A stretch of 64,000 nt of DNA from Paraktedonobacter carboxidivorans (lineage in GTDB: Bacteria; Chloroflexota; Ktedonobacteria; Ktedonobacterales; Ktedonobacteraceae), in assembly GCA_041156125.1 (NCBI GenBank), contig JBEVTI010000028.1, positions 1-64,000 of the forward strand. The letters are read 5' to 3'. Below, piece after piece: positions 18,223 through 27,830 of the stretch (its first letter is position 1; every line of letters begins with the position of its first letter). The position numbers were made by a program, and so were the translations under genes. Under the pieces are notes generated by a model. The model was not told where the DNA came from. It saw only the letters and a program-made list of their open reading frames with translations, and did not search any database.

Positions 18223-18298
18223 CTGTCAAATTTCGTTTGTTACGCGAGTAGGCCCTACCCGCTCGCGCTTCCGGGACCACAAATTTAATCTTTGACAG
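18223..18298. promoter_or_regulatory. Inverted repeat in the fabI leader
   Basis: CTGTCAAA (18223-18230) and TTTGACAG (18291-18298) flank an inner GCGAG..CTCGC stem. The outer arm ends 16 bases before the fabI ATG. It could be an operator or an RNA structure; the sequence does not say which. Confidence 0.35.
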
Positions 18299-18314
18299 AG
18301 TAGAGGAGCTTTAT

Positions 18315-19088
18315 ATGTCTTTACTTGAAGGAAAGACCGCACTTATTTTTGGCGTGGCCAACAAAAATTCTATCGCCTGGGCCATTGCTGAGTCCCTATC
18401 ACGCGAGGGAGCACGCCTGGCGCTTTCTTATGTCGCGCCAATGGAGAAGCGCGTCAAGGACCTGGCCGCCTTACTTCCCAACGTTGAGACTTTCCAGTGT
18501 GATGTGCAGAGTGACGATGAACTTGACGTAGCTTTCGCCAAAACCGGCGAGATTTTCAATGGCAAGCTTGATATTCTGGTTCATTCAGTGGCCTTTGCTC
18601 CCAAGCAGGCTTTGGAGAATCCTTTTACGCAAACTTCGCGCCAGGATTTCTTCACAGCTATGGATATTAGCGCCTATTCGTTGACCGCGATGGCCCGCCG
18701 TGCCTCGCCACTCATGCAGGCAGCTGGCGGCGGTAGCATCATGACTCTGACCTACCAGGCCAGCGAGCGCGTTTTGCCTAAATATAATGTGATGGCAGTG
18801 GCGAAAGCGGCTCTGGAGTGCAGTGTACGCTATCTGGCAGCCGAACTGGGTGAGTATAACATTCGCGTAAATGCTATCTCTGCCGGCGCCTTAAATACTC
18901 TGGCCGCGCGCGGTATCTCTGGCTTTACCGACTTCCGCACGCATAGTGGTCAGATTGTGCCTCTACGCCGCAATATTGAGCAGGAAGAGGTTGGCGATGC
19001 GGCTCTCTTTCTTGCCAGTAACCTTTCACGCGCCATTACCGGCGACATTCTCTATGTCGATGCAGGCTACAGGATTATTGGCGCGTAA
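18315..19088 (+). CDS. fabI: Enoyl-[acyl-carrier-protein] reductase (NADH), FabI type
   Basis: Reduces trans-2-enoyl-ACP in the last step of each fatty-acid elongation cycle. The 257-residue short-chain-dehydrogenase fold has the FabI-specific nucleotide loop FGVANKNSIAWAIA, LVHSVAFAPKQAL, and the catalytic Tyr and Lys in ASERVLPKYNVMAVAKAAL (Y-x6-K). DAGYRIIGA at the C-terminus is also FabI-like. TAGAGGAG precedes the ATG. Its terminator is shared with the convergent protease gene. Confidence 0.95.
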   Translation: MSLLEGKTALIFGVANKNSIAWAIAESLSREGARLALSYVAPMEKRVKDLAALLPNVETFQCDVQSDDELDVAFAKTGEIFNGKLDILVHSVAFAPKQALENPFTQTSRQDFFTAMDISAYSLTAMARRASPLMQAAGGGSIMTLTYQASERVLPKYNVMAVAKAALECSVRYLAAELGEYNIRVNAISAGALNTLAARGISGFTDFRTHSGQIVPLRRNIEQEEVGDAALFLASNLSRAITGDILYVDAGYRIIGA

Positions 19089-19095
19089 TCTTTGA

Positions 19096-19135
19096 AGCAT
19101 AGAAGTGCTGCCCCATAGGGCAGCACTTCTATGCT
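19096..19135. terminator. Bidirectional hairpin terminator
   Basis: Perfect 18-base arms with a CATA loop between the convergent ends of fabI and the first protease gene. Confidence 0.75.
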
Positions 19136-19145
19136 GGCACTCTGG

Positions 19146-21059
19146 CTATGGCTCAACGCGGCGCACGAGGGGTACGGGCGGAGAGGATTCGCCACAGACA
19201 CCGCAGAAGCTGGCATCAGCGCGATTAGTATGTCCACACGGCCAGATGCGCCATTGCTGGGATAACAAACTGGACCTGGGTGCCAGCGTCGAGTCAGACA
19301 TCTGAGGTGTGGAGGGTAGCGAGCCTGGAGGCGCTCCAAAGGCTGCCATACCGCTGACGGGCCTGGGCTGCGCGGCTGGCTGAGTCTGGAAAGACGGCTG
19401 AGGCGCGACCAATGGTGGCTGAGGCACAGGCGATGGTACCTGAGGCCGGAAGGATGGCTGATTCTGTTGTGGATAAGCCATCTGCCCTGGATAGGGAGGC
19501 AAGCGTGGAACGGTCGGGGCTGGTCCCTGGCCAAATTGAGGCTGAGCCATTCCAGGTAAAGTTGCTGGTATAGTCCCAGGTCCCTGGCCGGATGTACCAA
19601 AGTAAGGCGCAACGCCAGGCGCTCCGTAGGCTGGCTGAGCAGGTGCTGCCACTTTCCTGGCGCCCGCGGACCTACGGCGCGAAATCAGGATAGCGCCGCC
19701 AAAGACCAGTATCACCAGCACAAGCAGACCACCAAGCAACAGATACACGGGATTTAGCCCGGCAGCGCTACTTGTGGGATTAGTAGTGGGAGAAGTTGTA
19801 GGTGTACCAGTGCTCTCCTGGGTCTGCTTCTCAGTCTGGGCTTGCTGACTGGCATAGGTTAAAAATGGACTGACAGCTTTAAACTGGAGATATTGAGTGG
19901 CGATCTGTTGAAACTCGCGCATCGACTGGTGCCAGTGGCCGGGAATAGTGGCGGCATAATCGTTAAAGGCGGTGTTCCAGGCTTTTTGTAAAGTCGAGGG
20001 TGTCGCGTCAACACCTGCCTGCGCCATCATCTGCTTGGCACTGCTACTGGCACGCAAGAAACTGGTACCACCGCCAGTTGTCGAGGTGCCAAAGCTCACA
20101 ATTCCAACAATATGACCGTTGCTATCCAGCGCCGGTCCTCCGCTATCGCCCTGCTCTACGTTACCACCAACCTGAATGAGAGGAGCACCACTCGGCGTGG
20201 TTTTAATCGAACTGACATTGATGAGATTCACTGAAGAGGTCAGAAAATCATTGGGAGCAGCATTGACATCGCCGTTACCTGGGAAACCAATGATGCTTAG
20301 TGAATCCTGCACCTGCACTGTAGAAGAATCCCCAAGCTGCAACATCGGCATATTATCCATTGTGCTGACGTGAATAATCGCGGTATCAAACTGGCTAAAC
20401 GCACTGCTCGCCTTAATTTGATCGACATTCGCGAACTGGCCCGCCGGCAATTGTTGCAACGAAGTTGCGCTGATGGAACCGCTATAATCTGTGCTTAGAA
20501 AAACCTGGCTTTTTGCTTTCTGGTAGATCGGTTTCGAGGGCAGTTGACCTGAGGCCAGTTCTTGCTCAACCTGATTTGCTGTAACCTGCTGTTGCGACCT
20601 CTGATTGATATACGCGGCAACATCGGGCGCGGCAGTCTGATCGAGAAATTGGTCCATAGCCTGCTTATCGTCCTGAACCGGGTTGATCACATGATCAGCC
20701 GTCAACAGATCACCGTGCGCGCTGATGAAGGCTCCCGAGCCACTCAGCCCCAACGGATAGCCATTTACACCTTGCTGAGCAGTCAAGGGAAAAGTCACAT
20801 CTGTCCCATTTGTAAATGTCACCGTCAGCTGACTATCCACCTCTGTCAGGATTCTCACGACAGCAGGCTTGGCAATATCCACTCCCCTGATCGCGGGATC
20901 TGCAACATTGCCTCCTGGTTGGCTCGCGTAAGCTGCAGGCACCAGGCCCAATGCCATGTCCAGTCCTGCCAGAATCAGGCACATAATCCCTAACAGGCAT
21001 ATCCTATATACTTTGCGTCCCCAAACATGGACTCTGTGATTATATTTTTCTTGATCCAT
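19146..21059 (-). CDS. Membrane-anchored trypsin-like serine protease with C-terminal zinc ribbon
   Basis: A 637-residue protein. It has a signal or anchor helix (about 20-40), then a chymotrypsin-fold protease with His in LLTADHVINP, Asp in FDTAIIHV and Ser in EQGDSGGPALDSNG. A Thr/Ser-rich linker, a second membrane helix (VYLLLGGLLVLVILVFGGAIL), a long Pro/Gln-rich cytoplasmic tail and a terminal zinc ribbon (CGHTNRADASFCGVCG) follow. The protease should face outside and the ribbon inside. The downstream neighbour on this strand is fabI's terminator; upstream lies a paralogue of the same architecture. Confidence 0.85.
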   Translation of the reverse strand: MDQEKYNHRVHVWGRKVYRICLLGIMCLILAGLDMALGLVPAAYASQPGGNVADPAIRGVDIAKPAVVRILTEVDSQLTVTFTNGTDVTFPLTAQQGVNGYPLGLSGSGAFISAHGDLLTADHVINPVQDDKQAMDQFLDQTAAPDVAAYINQRSQQQVTANQVEQELASGQLPSKPIYQKAKSQVFLSTDYSGSISATSLQQLPAGQFANVDQIKASSAFSQFDTAIIHVSTMDNMPMLQLGDSSTVQVQDSLSIIGFPGNGDVNAAPNDFLTSSVNLINVSSIKTTPSGAPLIQVGGNVEQGDSGGPALDSNGHIVGIVSFGTSTTGGGTSFLRASSSAKQMMAQAGVDATPSTLQKAWNTAFNDYAATIPGHWHQSMREFQQIATQYLQFKAVSPFLTYASQQAQTEKQTQESTGTPTTSPTTNPTSSAAGLNPVYLLLGGLLVLVILVFGGAILISRRRSAGARKVAAPAQPAYGAPGVAPYFGTSGQGPGTIPATLPGMAQPQFGQGPAPTVPRLPPYPGQMAYPQQNQPSFRPQVPSPVPQPPLVAPQPSFQTQPAAQPRPVSGMAAFGAPPGSLPSTPQMSDSTLAPRSSLLSQQWRIWPCGHTNRADASFCGVCGESSPPVPLVRRVEP

Positions 21060-21252
21060 AGCTTTTCTCTCTGTCGGAATTTCCGCGAAATCCAGGATAA
21101 CAACCTCTTATGTCTGCCAGAGGATTAGTCTTCAGGAGCATTATACATCAATTTACCACGAAATGCAGAAATCTATCAATTTATCAAAAAGAAAAGCGAA
21201 GAAGTACCTATTAGTCATGGTCTACAGAACTGGAAAGGCCTTCTTATCTATG

Positions 21253-21297
21253 GTTCATGTCTGATTTGACACCAACGGCAGCAAGTCAGACATGAAC
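21253..21297. terminator. Hairpin terminator between the two protease genes
   Basis: GTTCATGTCTGA pairs with TCAGACATGAAC (12 bases), just past the stop codon of the upstream protease gene. It shows that the two paralogues are separate transcripts. Confidence 0.6.
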
Positions 21298-21309
21298 TAT
21301 ACCTACTAC

Positions 21310-23475
21310 TTATGAGACGTTACCATTGCTGGTTTCTGACGTATTAGAAGCGACGGGTTGGCCGCAGATACGGCAGAAGCTTACATCTGGCGTATTGGCA
21401 TGGCCGCAGGGAGCAATACGCGTAAAGGGGTTGGCAGGGCTGGCCACAGGTGCCATGCCCGCCGCTTCTGGCGCGCCAATTTCAGGAACGATGGGTCTGC
21501 GTGGAACCACGAAGCTGCGCTCCTGGGGAGAAGCCACTACCGTTTTCTCCTCTGCCGACCCGGCTTGTTCTTCCATGGCAAGCGTCGGCCAGTTGTCGCT
21601 GGCGGGCAGGCCAGTGTGAGCGGGCGAAGCAGCCGGCGCCCAGGCGTCCACTGCTTTCGCCTGTTCGTCAGGCAAGGTGTAGATCCCGTTCTCTTCCGCT
21701 GCTTCCGGCAATACCGCAGCCTCTGACTCTGCTCGCGCTTCTGGCGACGCCCAGTTGGATGGTGTCTGCGGAATTACCTCGTTTGCCGCTGGCTGTGGAG
21801 TCTGCACTGGAAGTGGCATAAATGAGGCGCTCTGCGCGGGAAATGTCGCTGGCCAGAATGGTGCATTTGCCCCAGGCATGATGGGCGGCGTCTGGGGAAT
21901 CTGGCCTGGAAGCACACCATAAGCGGCTGGTGCCATATAATTCGGCAAGGCGACTCCAGAAGGCACAGCTTGCTGCACGCCAGAGGTCGGGTCATGTGAG
22001 GGCTGAATATAGGGTACACCCGCGCTATAACCCATTGGTACCGCCCGGTACACACCTGAAGGTGACTGATAGGGATTATAAACGCCAGATGTGTATTGTA
22101 CACCTACGGGGGCCACGACTACAGGCTGCGCCCTCCTTCTGAACATCAAGAAGAAGAGGCCACCCAGAAGCGCCAGCAGCAGCAAGATTATCAGCACAAT
22201 CCACAGAATATTTGCGCTACCTCCAGAGAAAGAGCTTGGATTTTGCCCGTTCCTGGCCTGACTTTGAGCATAGGCCAGGTAAACAGTCACAGCCTGGAAG
22301 TTAGGATAATTCTGGGCCAGACTTTGCAGCTCGTTTGCCGCCTTCTGCCAGTGGTCAGAGCTTAAAGATGCATAATCATCGATGGCCTGCGCCCACGCTG
22401 TCTCAAAAGCGCCAGGAGTGGTATTGATGCCCTGCGTCTTGAGCAAGCTCAAAGCGCTGTTGCTGGCCTGCAAAAAGCTTGTCTCACCATAATCTCCATT
22501 GACGCCGGAAAAACCAAAGCTCACAATGCCGACGATATTGCCATTTGAGTCCAAGGCGGGACCGCCGCTATCCCCGTGCTCGATATTGCCGCCAACCTGG
22601 AGCACAGAGGCACCAGTATCAGTTGTCTTCAAGGCGCTTACATATACTCTATTGATTGAGGATGTGAGAAGATTGGTAGGTGTCTGGCTGAGATCGGCCA
22701 GACCTGGATAGCCAATAATGGTCAGATTATCTTGCTCGGCTACTTTGCTTGAGTCGCTTAACTGGATGCTAGGCATATTATCCATGCCACTGACGTGAAT
22801 AACCGCGACATCATTCTGGTTAAAGCTACTCTGTGCCTCAATGCGATCAACCACGGCTTTACCCGCGCCTGGCACCGTATCAAGCTTGCTGGCGTTGATC
22901 GCGCCAACATAGGATGTGCTCAGAAAGACTGTACTGTTCGGCTGTCCATAGGTGGACGTAGACTGGAGGCTACCAGACGCGAGCAAGTTATACGCATCGC
23001 TGGCAGTATAAGGCGCGGTCACCTGGAAATGCGCGTTAATATAGTCCGCAACATCCTGAGCAGCATGGACATAGAGGTCATTATCCAAATCCTGCCCATG
23101 GGGTGGGTTTACAACATGATCAGCGGTAAGGATATCGCCGTGCGCGCTGACGAAAGCGCCACTCCCGGCCATCTCTAGCGTGTAAAAACCGCCGTTTTGC
23201 GGAAAAGTTGCCGTAACTGTGGCAGTGAAATTCACGCTCAACTGACCCGTAAGCGTGGTAATAATCCGCACTACAGCGGGGCGCGCGATATCTACCTGGC
23301 GCACTACAGCGTCAGAGACGTTACCACCAGGCGCGCTTAGAGCTGCCGCCGCTACCTGGGGTACGAAGGCTGCCAAACCAAGCAGATAAACGCATACAAG
23401 TCCAAGAATACATAAGGGACGAGGGGATGTGTAAAACCGGCGTTTATAAGCCGGTGGTTTTTGCGTACATTGCAT
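21310..23475 (-). CDS. Membrane-anchored trypsin-like serine protease with C-terminal zinc ribbon, paralogue
   Basis: At 721 residues it repeats the architecture of its neighbour: an N-terminal helix, APGGNVSDAVVRQVDIARPA, the His in ILTADHVVNPP, the Asp in FNQNDVAVIHV, the Ser in EHGDSGGPALDSNG, a membrane helix (ILWIVLIILLLLALLGGLFFL), a long Pro/Ala-rich cytoplasmic tail and CGHANTPDVSFCRICG. The protease domains align closely while the tails have diverged except for the ribbon, as expected after a tandem duplication. The substrates are unknown. Confidence 0.85.
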   Translation of the reverse strand: MQCTQKPPAYKRRFYTSPRPLCILGLVCVYLLGLAAFVPQVAAAALSAPGGNVSDAVVRQVDIARPAVVRIITTLTGQLSVNFTATVTATFPQNGGFYTLEMAGSGAFVSAHGDILTADHVVNPPHGQDLDNDLYVHAAQDVADYINAHFQVTAPYTASDAYNLLASGSLQSTSTYGQPNSTVFLSTSYVGAINASKLDTVPGAGKAVVDRIEAQSSFNQNDVAVIHVSGMDNMPSIQLSDSSKVAEQDNLTIIGYPGLADLSQTPTNLLTSSINRVYVSALKTTDTGASVLQVGGNIEHGDSGGPALDSNGNIVGIVSFGFSGVNGDYGETSFLQASNSALSLLKTQGINTTPGAFETAWAQAIDDYASLSSDHWQKAANELQSLAQNYPNFQAVTVYLAYAQSQARNGQNPSSFSGGSANILWIVLIILLLLALLGGLFFLMFRRRAQPVVVAPVGVQYTSGVYNPYQSPSGVYRAVPMGYSAGVPYIQPSHDPTSGVQQAVPSGVALPNYMAPAAYGVLPGQIPQTPPIMPGANAPFWPATFPAQSASFMPLPVQTPQPAANEVIPQTPSNWASPEARAESEAAVLPEAAEENGIYTLPDEQAKAVDAWAPAASPAHTGLPASDNWPTLAMEEQAGSAEEKTVVASPQERSFVVPRRPIVPEIGAPEAAGMAPVASPANPFTRIAPCGHANTPDVSFCRICGQPVASNTSETSNGNVS

Positions 23476-23554
23476 TTGCCATAAGCCCCCATAGAGAGTC
23501 TAAAAACAACTATTACTCTAAGTGTACCATATCAAGCCAGACTCTAGACAAGAT

Positions 23555-24124
23555 TTATCCTGGATAGAGTGCGTTCCATTCTAGTGCGAGCATACTATAG
23601 ACGGCCAGGTCAACAAAATGATCGTAAAGCCACTCACCCTCACGCTGAATGCCTTCCTGAGTAAAACCCAGACGCTCGGGAAGCGCCCGGCTACGGCTGT
23701 TGCCTGTGGCGCAGCGGATGGAGACCCGGTTGAGTTGCAGCTTGCGAAAAGCATAATTCAGCATAGCGCGGCAGGCCCTGGTCATCACGCCACGTCCCTG
23801 AAAATCAGCTGCCAGCCAGTAGCCAATCTCTACCTGCCGATTGGACCAGTTAACTGTATGAAAACCAATTATGCCAACCAGTTGACCTTGATAAAGAATG
23901 CCAGGATCAAAGCCTTCATTGTCCAGATAGCGCTGCATGGAGCTTTTCACAAAACGCCGACTATCCTCAACCGCCGTATCATAATCGACCCAGGGTAGCC
24001 ACTGGCGCAAGTGGCTACGATTGTGCTCAATTAATTCAAAGAGTTGTGGGGCGTCCGCTTCCTCAAGGAGACGCAATGTAATCTCAGCGTCAACAGGGAT
24101 AAATAAGCGGGATGGTTTCTCCAT
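23555..24124 (-). CDS. RimJ/RimL-type N-acetyltransferase
   Basis: A 189-residue GNAT enzyme of the ribosomal-protein/antibiotic acetyltransferase branch. It has ITLRLLEEADAPQLFELIEHNRSHL at the start, QVEIGYWLAADFQGRGVMTRA with the acetyl-CoA loop QGRGVM, LNRVSIRCATGNSRSRALPERLGF and the closing EGEWLYDHFVDLAVYSML. This is close to the YdaF/RimL pattern, whose members acetylate protein N-termini or small amines. It diverges from the efflux operon across a 700-bp structured region. Confidence 0.9.
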   Translation of the reverse strand: MEKPSRLFIPVDAEITLRLLEEADAPQLFELIEHNRSHLRQWLPWVDYDTAVEDSRRFVKSSMQRYLDNEGFDPGILYQGQLVGIIGFHTVNWSNRQVEIGYWLAADFQGRGVMTRACRAMLNYAFRKLQLNRVSIRCATGNSRSRALPERLGFTQEGIQREGEWLYDHFVDLAVYSMLALEWNALYPG

Positions 24125-24320
24125 ATCTTCTAATCTGCGGCCTTTCTCCTCTGGCGTGTCAGCGGCTCCTCAATGATCCTGAGCATCTCCTATCCCCAAT
24201 CAGGGGCTATGGGTGATTATAACATGTCAATCTACTATGCTGGCAAGCATATAGGCCCCAGCATCTTTGCTAAATGGTTACTATCTTCTACGTAGCAGGG
24301 TTGCAGACGGTATTTATTTT

Positions 24321-24564
24321 TGTAGAAAAAGATTGGCGCGCCGGTCTCTTTCTACAAGGGTGGGCGAGGCAAAAAGGCCTGGTTAGCCTCGCGGAAAAGC
24401 TTGACTTTTCTAGAAAAGTCATGTTACCATTGTTCCTATGAGCACTAAAATTTTGTGCTGGGAGGCGCAGGGCAGAACTGCCGCGCTCCCGGCTGATAGT
24501 TATCAATACAAACACATCTCACATGTGTTCGCCGCATAAGCCTGGCACATTTGCTTATGCGGCG
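24321..24564. other. Chain of seven stem-loops in a divergent gap
   Basis: Seven inverted repeats follow one another in 244 bases: TGTAGAAA..TTTCTACA (24321-24356), GCGAGGC..GCCTCGC (24364-24392), an 18-bp perfect palindrome (24403-24420), AGCAC..GTGCT (24441-24459), a nested GGGAG..CTCCC stem (24460-24490), AACACAT..ATGTGTT (24511-24529) and CGCCGCATAAGC..GCTTATGCGGCG (24530-24564). No gene overlaps. The last four would be in the leader of the MFS/ABC-F transcript. Confidence 0.75.
24401..24430 (+). promoter_or_regulatory. Candidate promoter and operator of the MFS/ABC-F operon
   Basis: TTGACT (24401) is followed after 18 bases by TACCAT (24425). The spacer is almost filled by the perfect palindrome GACTTTTCTAGAAAAGTC, which overlaps the -35 box as a repressor operator would. 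The -10 box is weak. Confidence 0.45.
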
Positions 24565-24833
24565 GAAAGTGGTGCCGATGTCTGAGCGTCCTTGATGGGT
24601 GGTCTCACAGAGTTTGTTTGGGCTTTGTGAACCGATTACGGTCGTGTATGCCTACCTGATTGGCGCTGGATGATCTTCTCCACAGCTTTCCTCCTGCTTG
24701 CTCACTTCCTTTGACTCCGCTCTCCCATGCATTTGGCTGTTGTTGCCAGGAACTCACGCTGCTTTGCTGTGTTTTGTCCAAAAACTGTACCAATGTAAAG
24801 TGCATGATGCTACAAGAAAGTTCCTGGATTATT

Positions 24834-26102
24834 ATGAACGACCTTTTAACGGCAGAAAACGACCTGCCAGATGCATCTAAGAGCCTGAGACCAGCGGCAA
24901 GGCCCTGGCGGCGCTGGTCAAGAGCTTTTGATTTTCACAACTTTTCGACGAATGTGGCCTTTACTAACGCGATCTGGATGATCTACCTGGCGGGTCATGG
25001 CTATAATGCGCTCGAACTGGGGCTGCTGGAGATGCTTTTTCATCTTGCCAAATTTGCGACAGAGCTTCCTACGGGCATCTTCGCGGATATATTAGGGCGG
25101 CGCAAAAGCTTGATTATCTATTGCGCTATTCTTTCGTTTGAGTCTCTGCTCTTTCTCGTCCCTACGCCTCCACTAATCATTCTAAGCTTTGTGCTCGCGG
25201 GTACGGCCTATGCTTTTCGTGGGGGTTCAAGTGAAGCATTGCTCTGGCATATCGCGGGCAGAGCCGATCCCACACGCCAGGCCGGGCGCTACAGCCAGTT
25301 GGTCAGCCGTATGTATCTGGTGGCTCTGCTCGGCGAGATCATTGGCACTATCTCTGGCGGCTACCTGCATACCATACTGACGATTCTGCCCTTTGTCGCG
25401 CGTGGACTGTTTACCTTGCTGGGCATTATTCCGCTGCTCTTTCTGCCAGAACAACAAGTCACGGCCAGCGAACGCACCAGCCCACTACTCCATCTGAGCA
25501 AAAGCATGCGGATTGTCTGGCGCTCGCCCGCGCTTGTGGGCCTGCTGCTGATCTCAGGCCTGGTCGATGGCTGCTGGCAGACCATCTACTACTTTTATCA
25601 GCTCTACCTGCACGGTCAAAATTTCTCAACGGTTCTGATTGGCATTATCGTAGCGCTCAGCACTGTCACAGGCTTTCTCTTTACCGCGCTGGCGCCCCAG
25701 GTTATGCGCTGGCTCAAAGAGAGCTGGCTGATTCCATTGTTTGTGCTCAGCCAGATGCTCGGTCTGGCTCTGATGAGCTTGCCCCAGGCCGGTCTGAGCC
25801 TGTTCGGTTACCTGGTCTGCTTCCAGGCGGCAGTCTCGGTGCTGGACCCAGCGATCAGCACCTATATCAATCAGCGCCTGCCCGAAGCCCAGCGCGCCAC
25901 CGTATTATCGCTGCAAACTGGCCTGTTTAGCGCGGTAATGATCGTGCTCTTTCCGCTCTTTGGTCTGAGTGTGACTACCATCCCTTATAGTACCGTTTAT
26001 CTCTGGACCCTGCTTGCGCTGATCACGGGTGCTCTGGGTATTGGACTGCTTGTGCTCTGGCTACGTAAACAAGGCCAGAAGCATGTCGAGGAGGAAGCAT
26101 AG
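24834..26102 (+). CDS. MFS efflux transporter
   Basis: This major-facilitator protein has about 12 hydrophobic segments and roughly 422 residues from the ATG at 24834. The loop-2/3 motif appears as LPTGIFADILGRRKSL (MFS motif A), and ALLGEIIGTISGGYL resembles the motif C region of drug:proton antiporters. The start is uncertain: ATGs at 24804 and 24807 and a TTG at 24660 are in frame, but helix 1 begins well after 24834. It abuts an ABC-F gene, so the pair suggests resistance to a ribosome-targeting drug. Confidence 0.85.
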   Translation: MNDLLTAENDLPDASKSLRPAARPWRRWSRAFDFHNFSTNVAFTNAIWMIYLAGHGYNALELGLLEMLFHLAKFATELPTGIFADILGRRKSLIIYCAILSFESLLFLVPTPPLIILSFVLAGTAYAFRGGSSEALLWHIAGRADPTRQAGRYSQLVSRMYLVALLGEIIGTISGGYLHTILTILPFVARGLFTLLGIIPLLFLPEQQVTASERTSPLLHLSKSMRIVWRSPALVGLLLISGLVDGCWQTIYYFYQLYLHGQNFSTVLIGIIVALSTVTGFLFTALAPQVMRWLKESWLIPLFVLSQMLGLALMSLPQAGLSLFGYLVCFQAAVSVLDPAISTYINQRLPEAQRATVLSLQTGLFSAVMIVLFPLFGLSVTTIPYSTVYLWTLLALITGALGIGLLVLWLRKQGQKHVEEEA

Positions 26103-27761
26103 ATGTTACTGGCAAGTTTTACGAAAGTTTCTAAAGATTTTGGTGGCAACTCCATCTTCCACGAGATCGATTGCGAAATTATGGAGGGCGAGCGCATCGG
26201 GCTGGTCGGCGAGAATGGTAGCGGCAAGTCTACTCTCGTACGCCTTTTGATGGGCCAGGAAACGCCGACTGCTGGAAGTATCGCGCGCAAGCGCAATCTG
26301 ACCATGGGCTATCTAACCCAGGAGGCCGATCCCGCGCAGAGCCAGCAGACCATCTTCGAGGTAGTCTCTACGGTTTCGCCAGAACTCAGGCAGTTGCCAG
26401 CGCGCCTGAGTGAACTTGAAGCTCAGATGGCTGATCCTGCCATCGCCAGCGATGCCGCGCGCCTGGCACGCGTGCTGGCCGCGTACGGCGAAGCGCAGGG
26501 GCGTTTTGAGGCGCTGGGCGGCTACACCTCAGGGCATCGAGTCGCGGAGGTACTCAGTGGTCTGGGCTTCGGTCCTTCCTGGTATGATGTAGAGGTCGGA
26601 ACACTCAGCGGCGGCGAGAAAAAGCTGGTCAACCTGGCCTGCATTCTGCTGCGCCAGCCCGATCTCTTACTCCTCGACGAACCGGATAATCATCTTGATC
26701 TGCTGGCCAAAGCCTGGTTGGAGCATTATATTCAGGCCTATCCTGGTACCGTGGTGATTATCTCGCACGATCGCCAGTTGCTCGATCACGCGGTCAAGCG
26801 TATCATGGCCCTGGAAGATGGCAGTCTGACAAATTACGCTGGCAATTATAGCTATTACTTTGAAGAGCGCCAACGCCGTCTCTTAAAGCAGTACGAACTC
26901 TATACCCTCCAGCACGACGAGATCAAGCGCCTGGAGACCAGCATGCACCAGCTCAAAGAATGGGCTAAATTCAACGATAAGTTCTCCAACCGCGCTGAAG
27001 AGATGGTCAAACGCATCGAGCGCCTCAAAGAGCAGAGCGCAAAGAAGCCGATCCTGGAGCGCGACAAGCTGCGTATTAACCTGGATGCGGAGCGCAGTGG
27101 CAAAAAGGTGCTTGAAGTACACGATCTTGGTCAGATTCTCGATGGGCGCGTGCTTTTCGAGTCCTTTGACGCCACGATCCTTTATGGTGAACGCGTGGGC
27201 ATTGTCGGACCCAATGGCAGCGGCAAAACAACTCTGCTCAAAACTATGCTTGGTCTGCTGCCAGCAGTTACAGGTGAAGTCCGACTTGGCGCGAGTGTGA
27301 TCGCTGGCTATTACGCTCAGGAGCAAGAGACGCTGCCCTTCACCAGCACAGCGCTGGACTTTGTGCGCCATCTCAAACCTATGACTGAGCCGCGCGCTAT
27401 CAGCTTCTTGCATGGCCTGCTTTTCTCGCTGGACGATATGCATACACCGATTGCTCGTCTGAGTGGCGGTGAAAAGAGTCGCTTGCAAATCGCGCGCCTG
27501 ATGCTCAATGATGCCAACTTCCTGCTTCTCGACGAACCAACCAACAACCTGGATATCACCTCTACCGAAGTACTGGAGGATGCTCTCACAACATTTGAAG
27601 GCACTATTCTGACTGTCTCGCACGACCGTTACTTTCTCGACAAAATCGTAGAGAAAATTATCGCTATCGAAGATGATGGCAAGGTTCGCGTCTATCCCGG
27701 AAACTACTCTTACTACTTTGAGGAAGGCCACAAGTATGCATCCTCTAATCACTTGCTTTAG
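26103..27761 (+). CDS. ABC-F family ATPase
   Basis: Soluble protein of 552 residues with two ABC domains and no membrane segment. Domain 1 has ENGSGKST and LSGGEKKLVNLA with LLLLDEPDNHLD; domain 2 has PNGSGKTT and LSGGEKSRLQIA with LLLDEPTNNLD. Between them is the helical linker rich in Arg/Lys/Glu that reaches into the ribosome in ABC-F translation factors and antibiotic-resistance proteins. The ATG directly follows the MFS stop codon, with GAGGAGGAA inside the end of that gene, so the two are cotranslated. The first Walker B region has DN in place of the more usual TN. Confidence 0.92.
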   Translation: MLLASFTKVSKDFGGNSIFHEIDCEIMEGERIGLVGENGSGKSTLVRLLMGQETPTAGSIARKRNLTMGYLTQEADPAQSQQTIFEVVSTVSPELRQLPARLSELEAQMADPAIASDAARLARVLAAYGEAQGRFEALGGYTSGHRVAEVLSGLGFGPSWYDVEVGTLSGGEKKLVNLACILLRQPDLLLLDEPDNHLDLLAKAWLEHYIQAYPGTVVIISHDRQLLDHAVKRIMALEDGSLTNYAGNYSYYFEERQRRLLKQYELYTLQHDEIKRLETSMHQLKEWAKFNDKFSNRAEEMVKRIERLKEQSAKKPILERDKLRINLDAERSGKKVLEVHDLGQILDGRVLFESFDATILYGERVGIVGPNGSGKTTLLKTMLGLLPAVTGEVRLGASVIAGYYAQEQETLPFTSTALDFVRHLKPMTEPRAISFLHGLLFSLDDMHTPIARLSGGEKSRLQIARLMLNDANFLLLDEPTNNLDITSTEVLEDALTTFEGTILTVSHDRYFLDKIVEKIIAIEDDGKVRVYPGNYSYYFEEGHKYASSNHLL

Positions 27762-27830
27762 GGAAGTGAGCAAAGTATAATTGAGAGAAATCCGTATCTC
27801 AAGATACGTTGACAAGGTGGAGGCTTTGCC

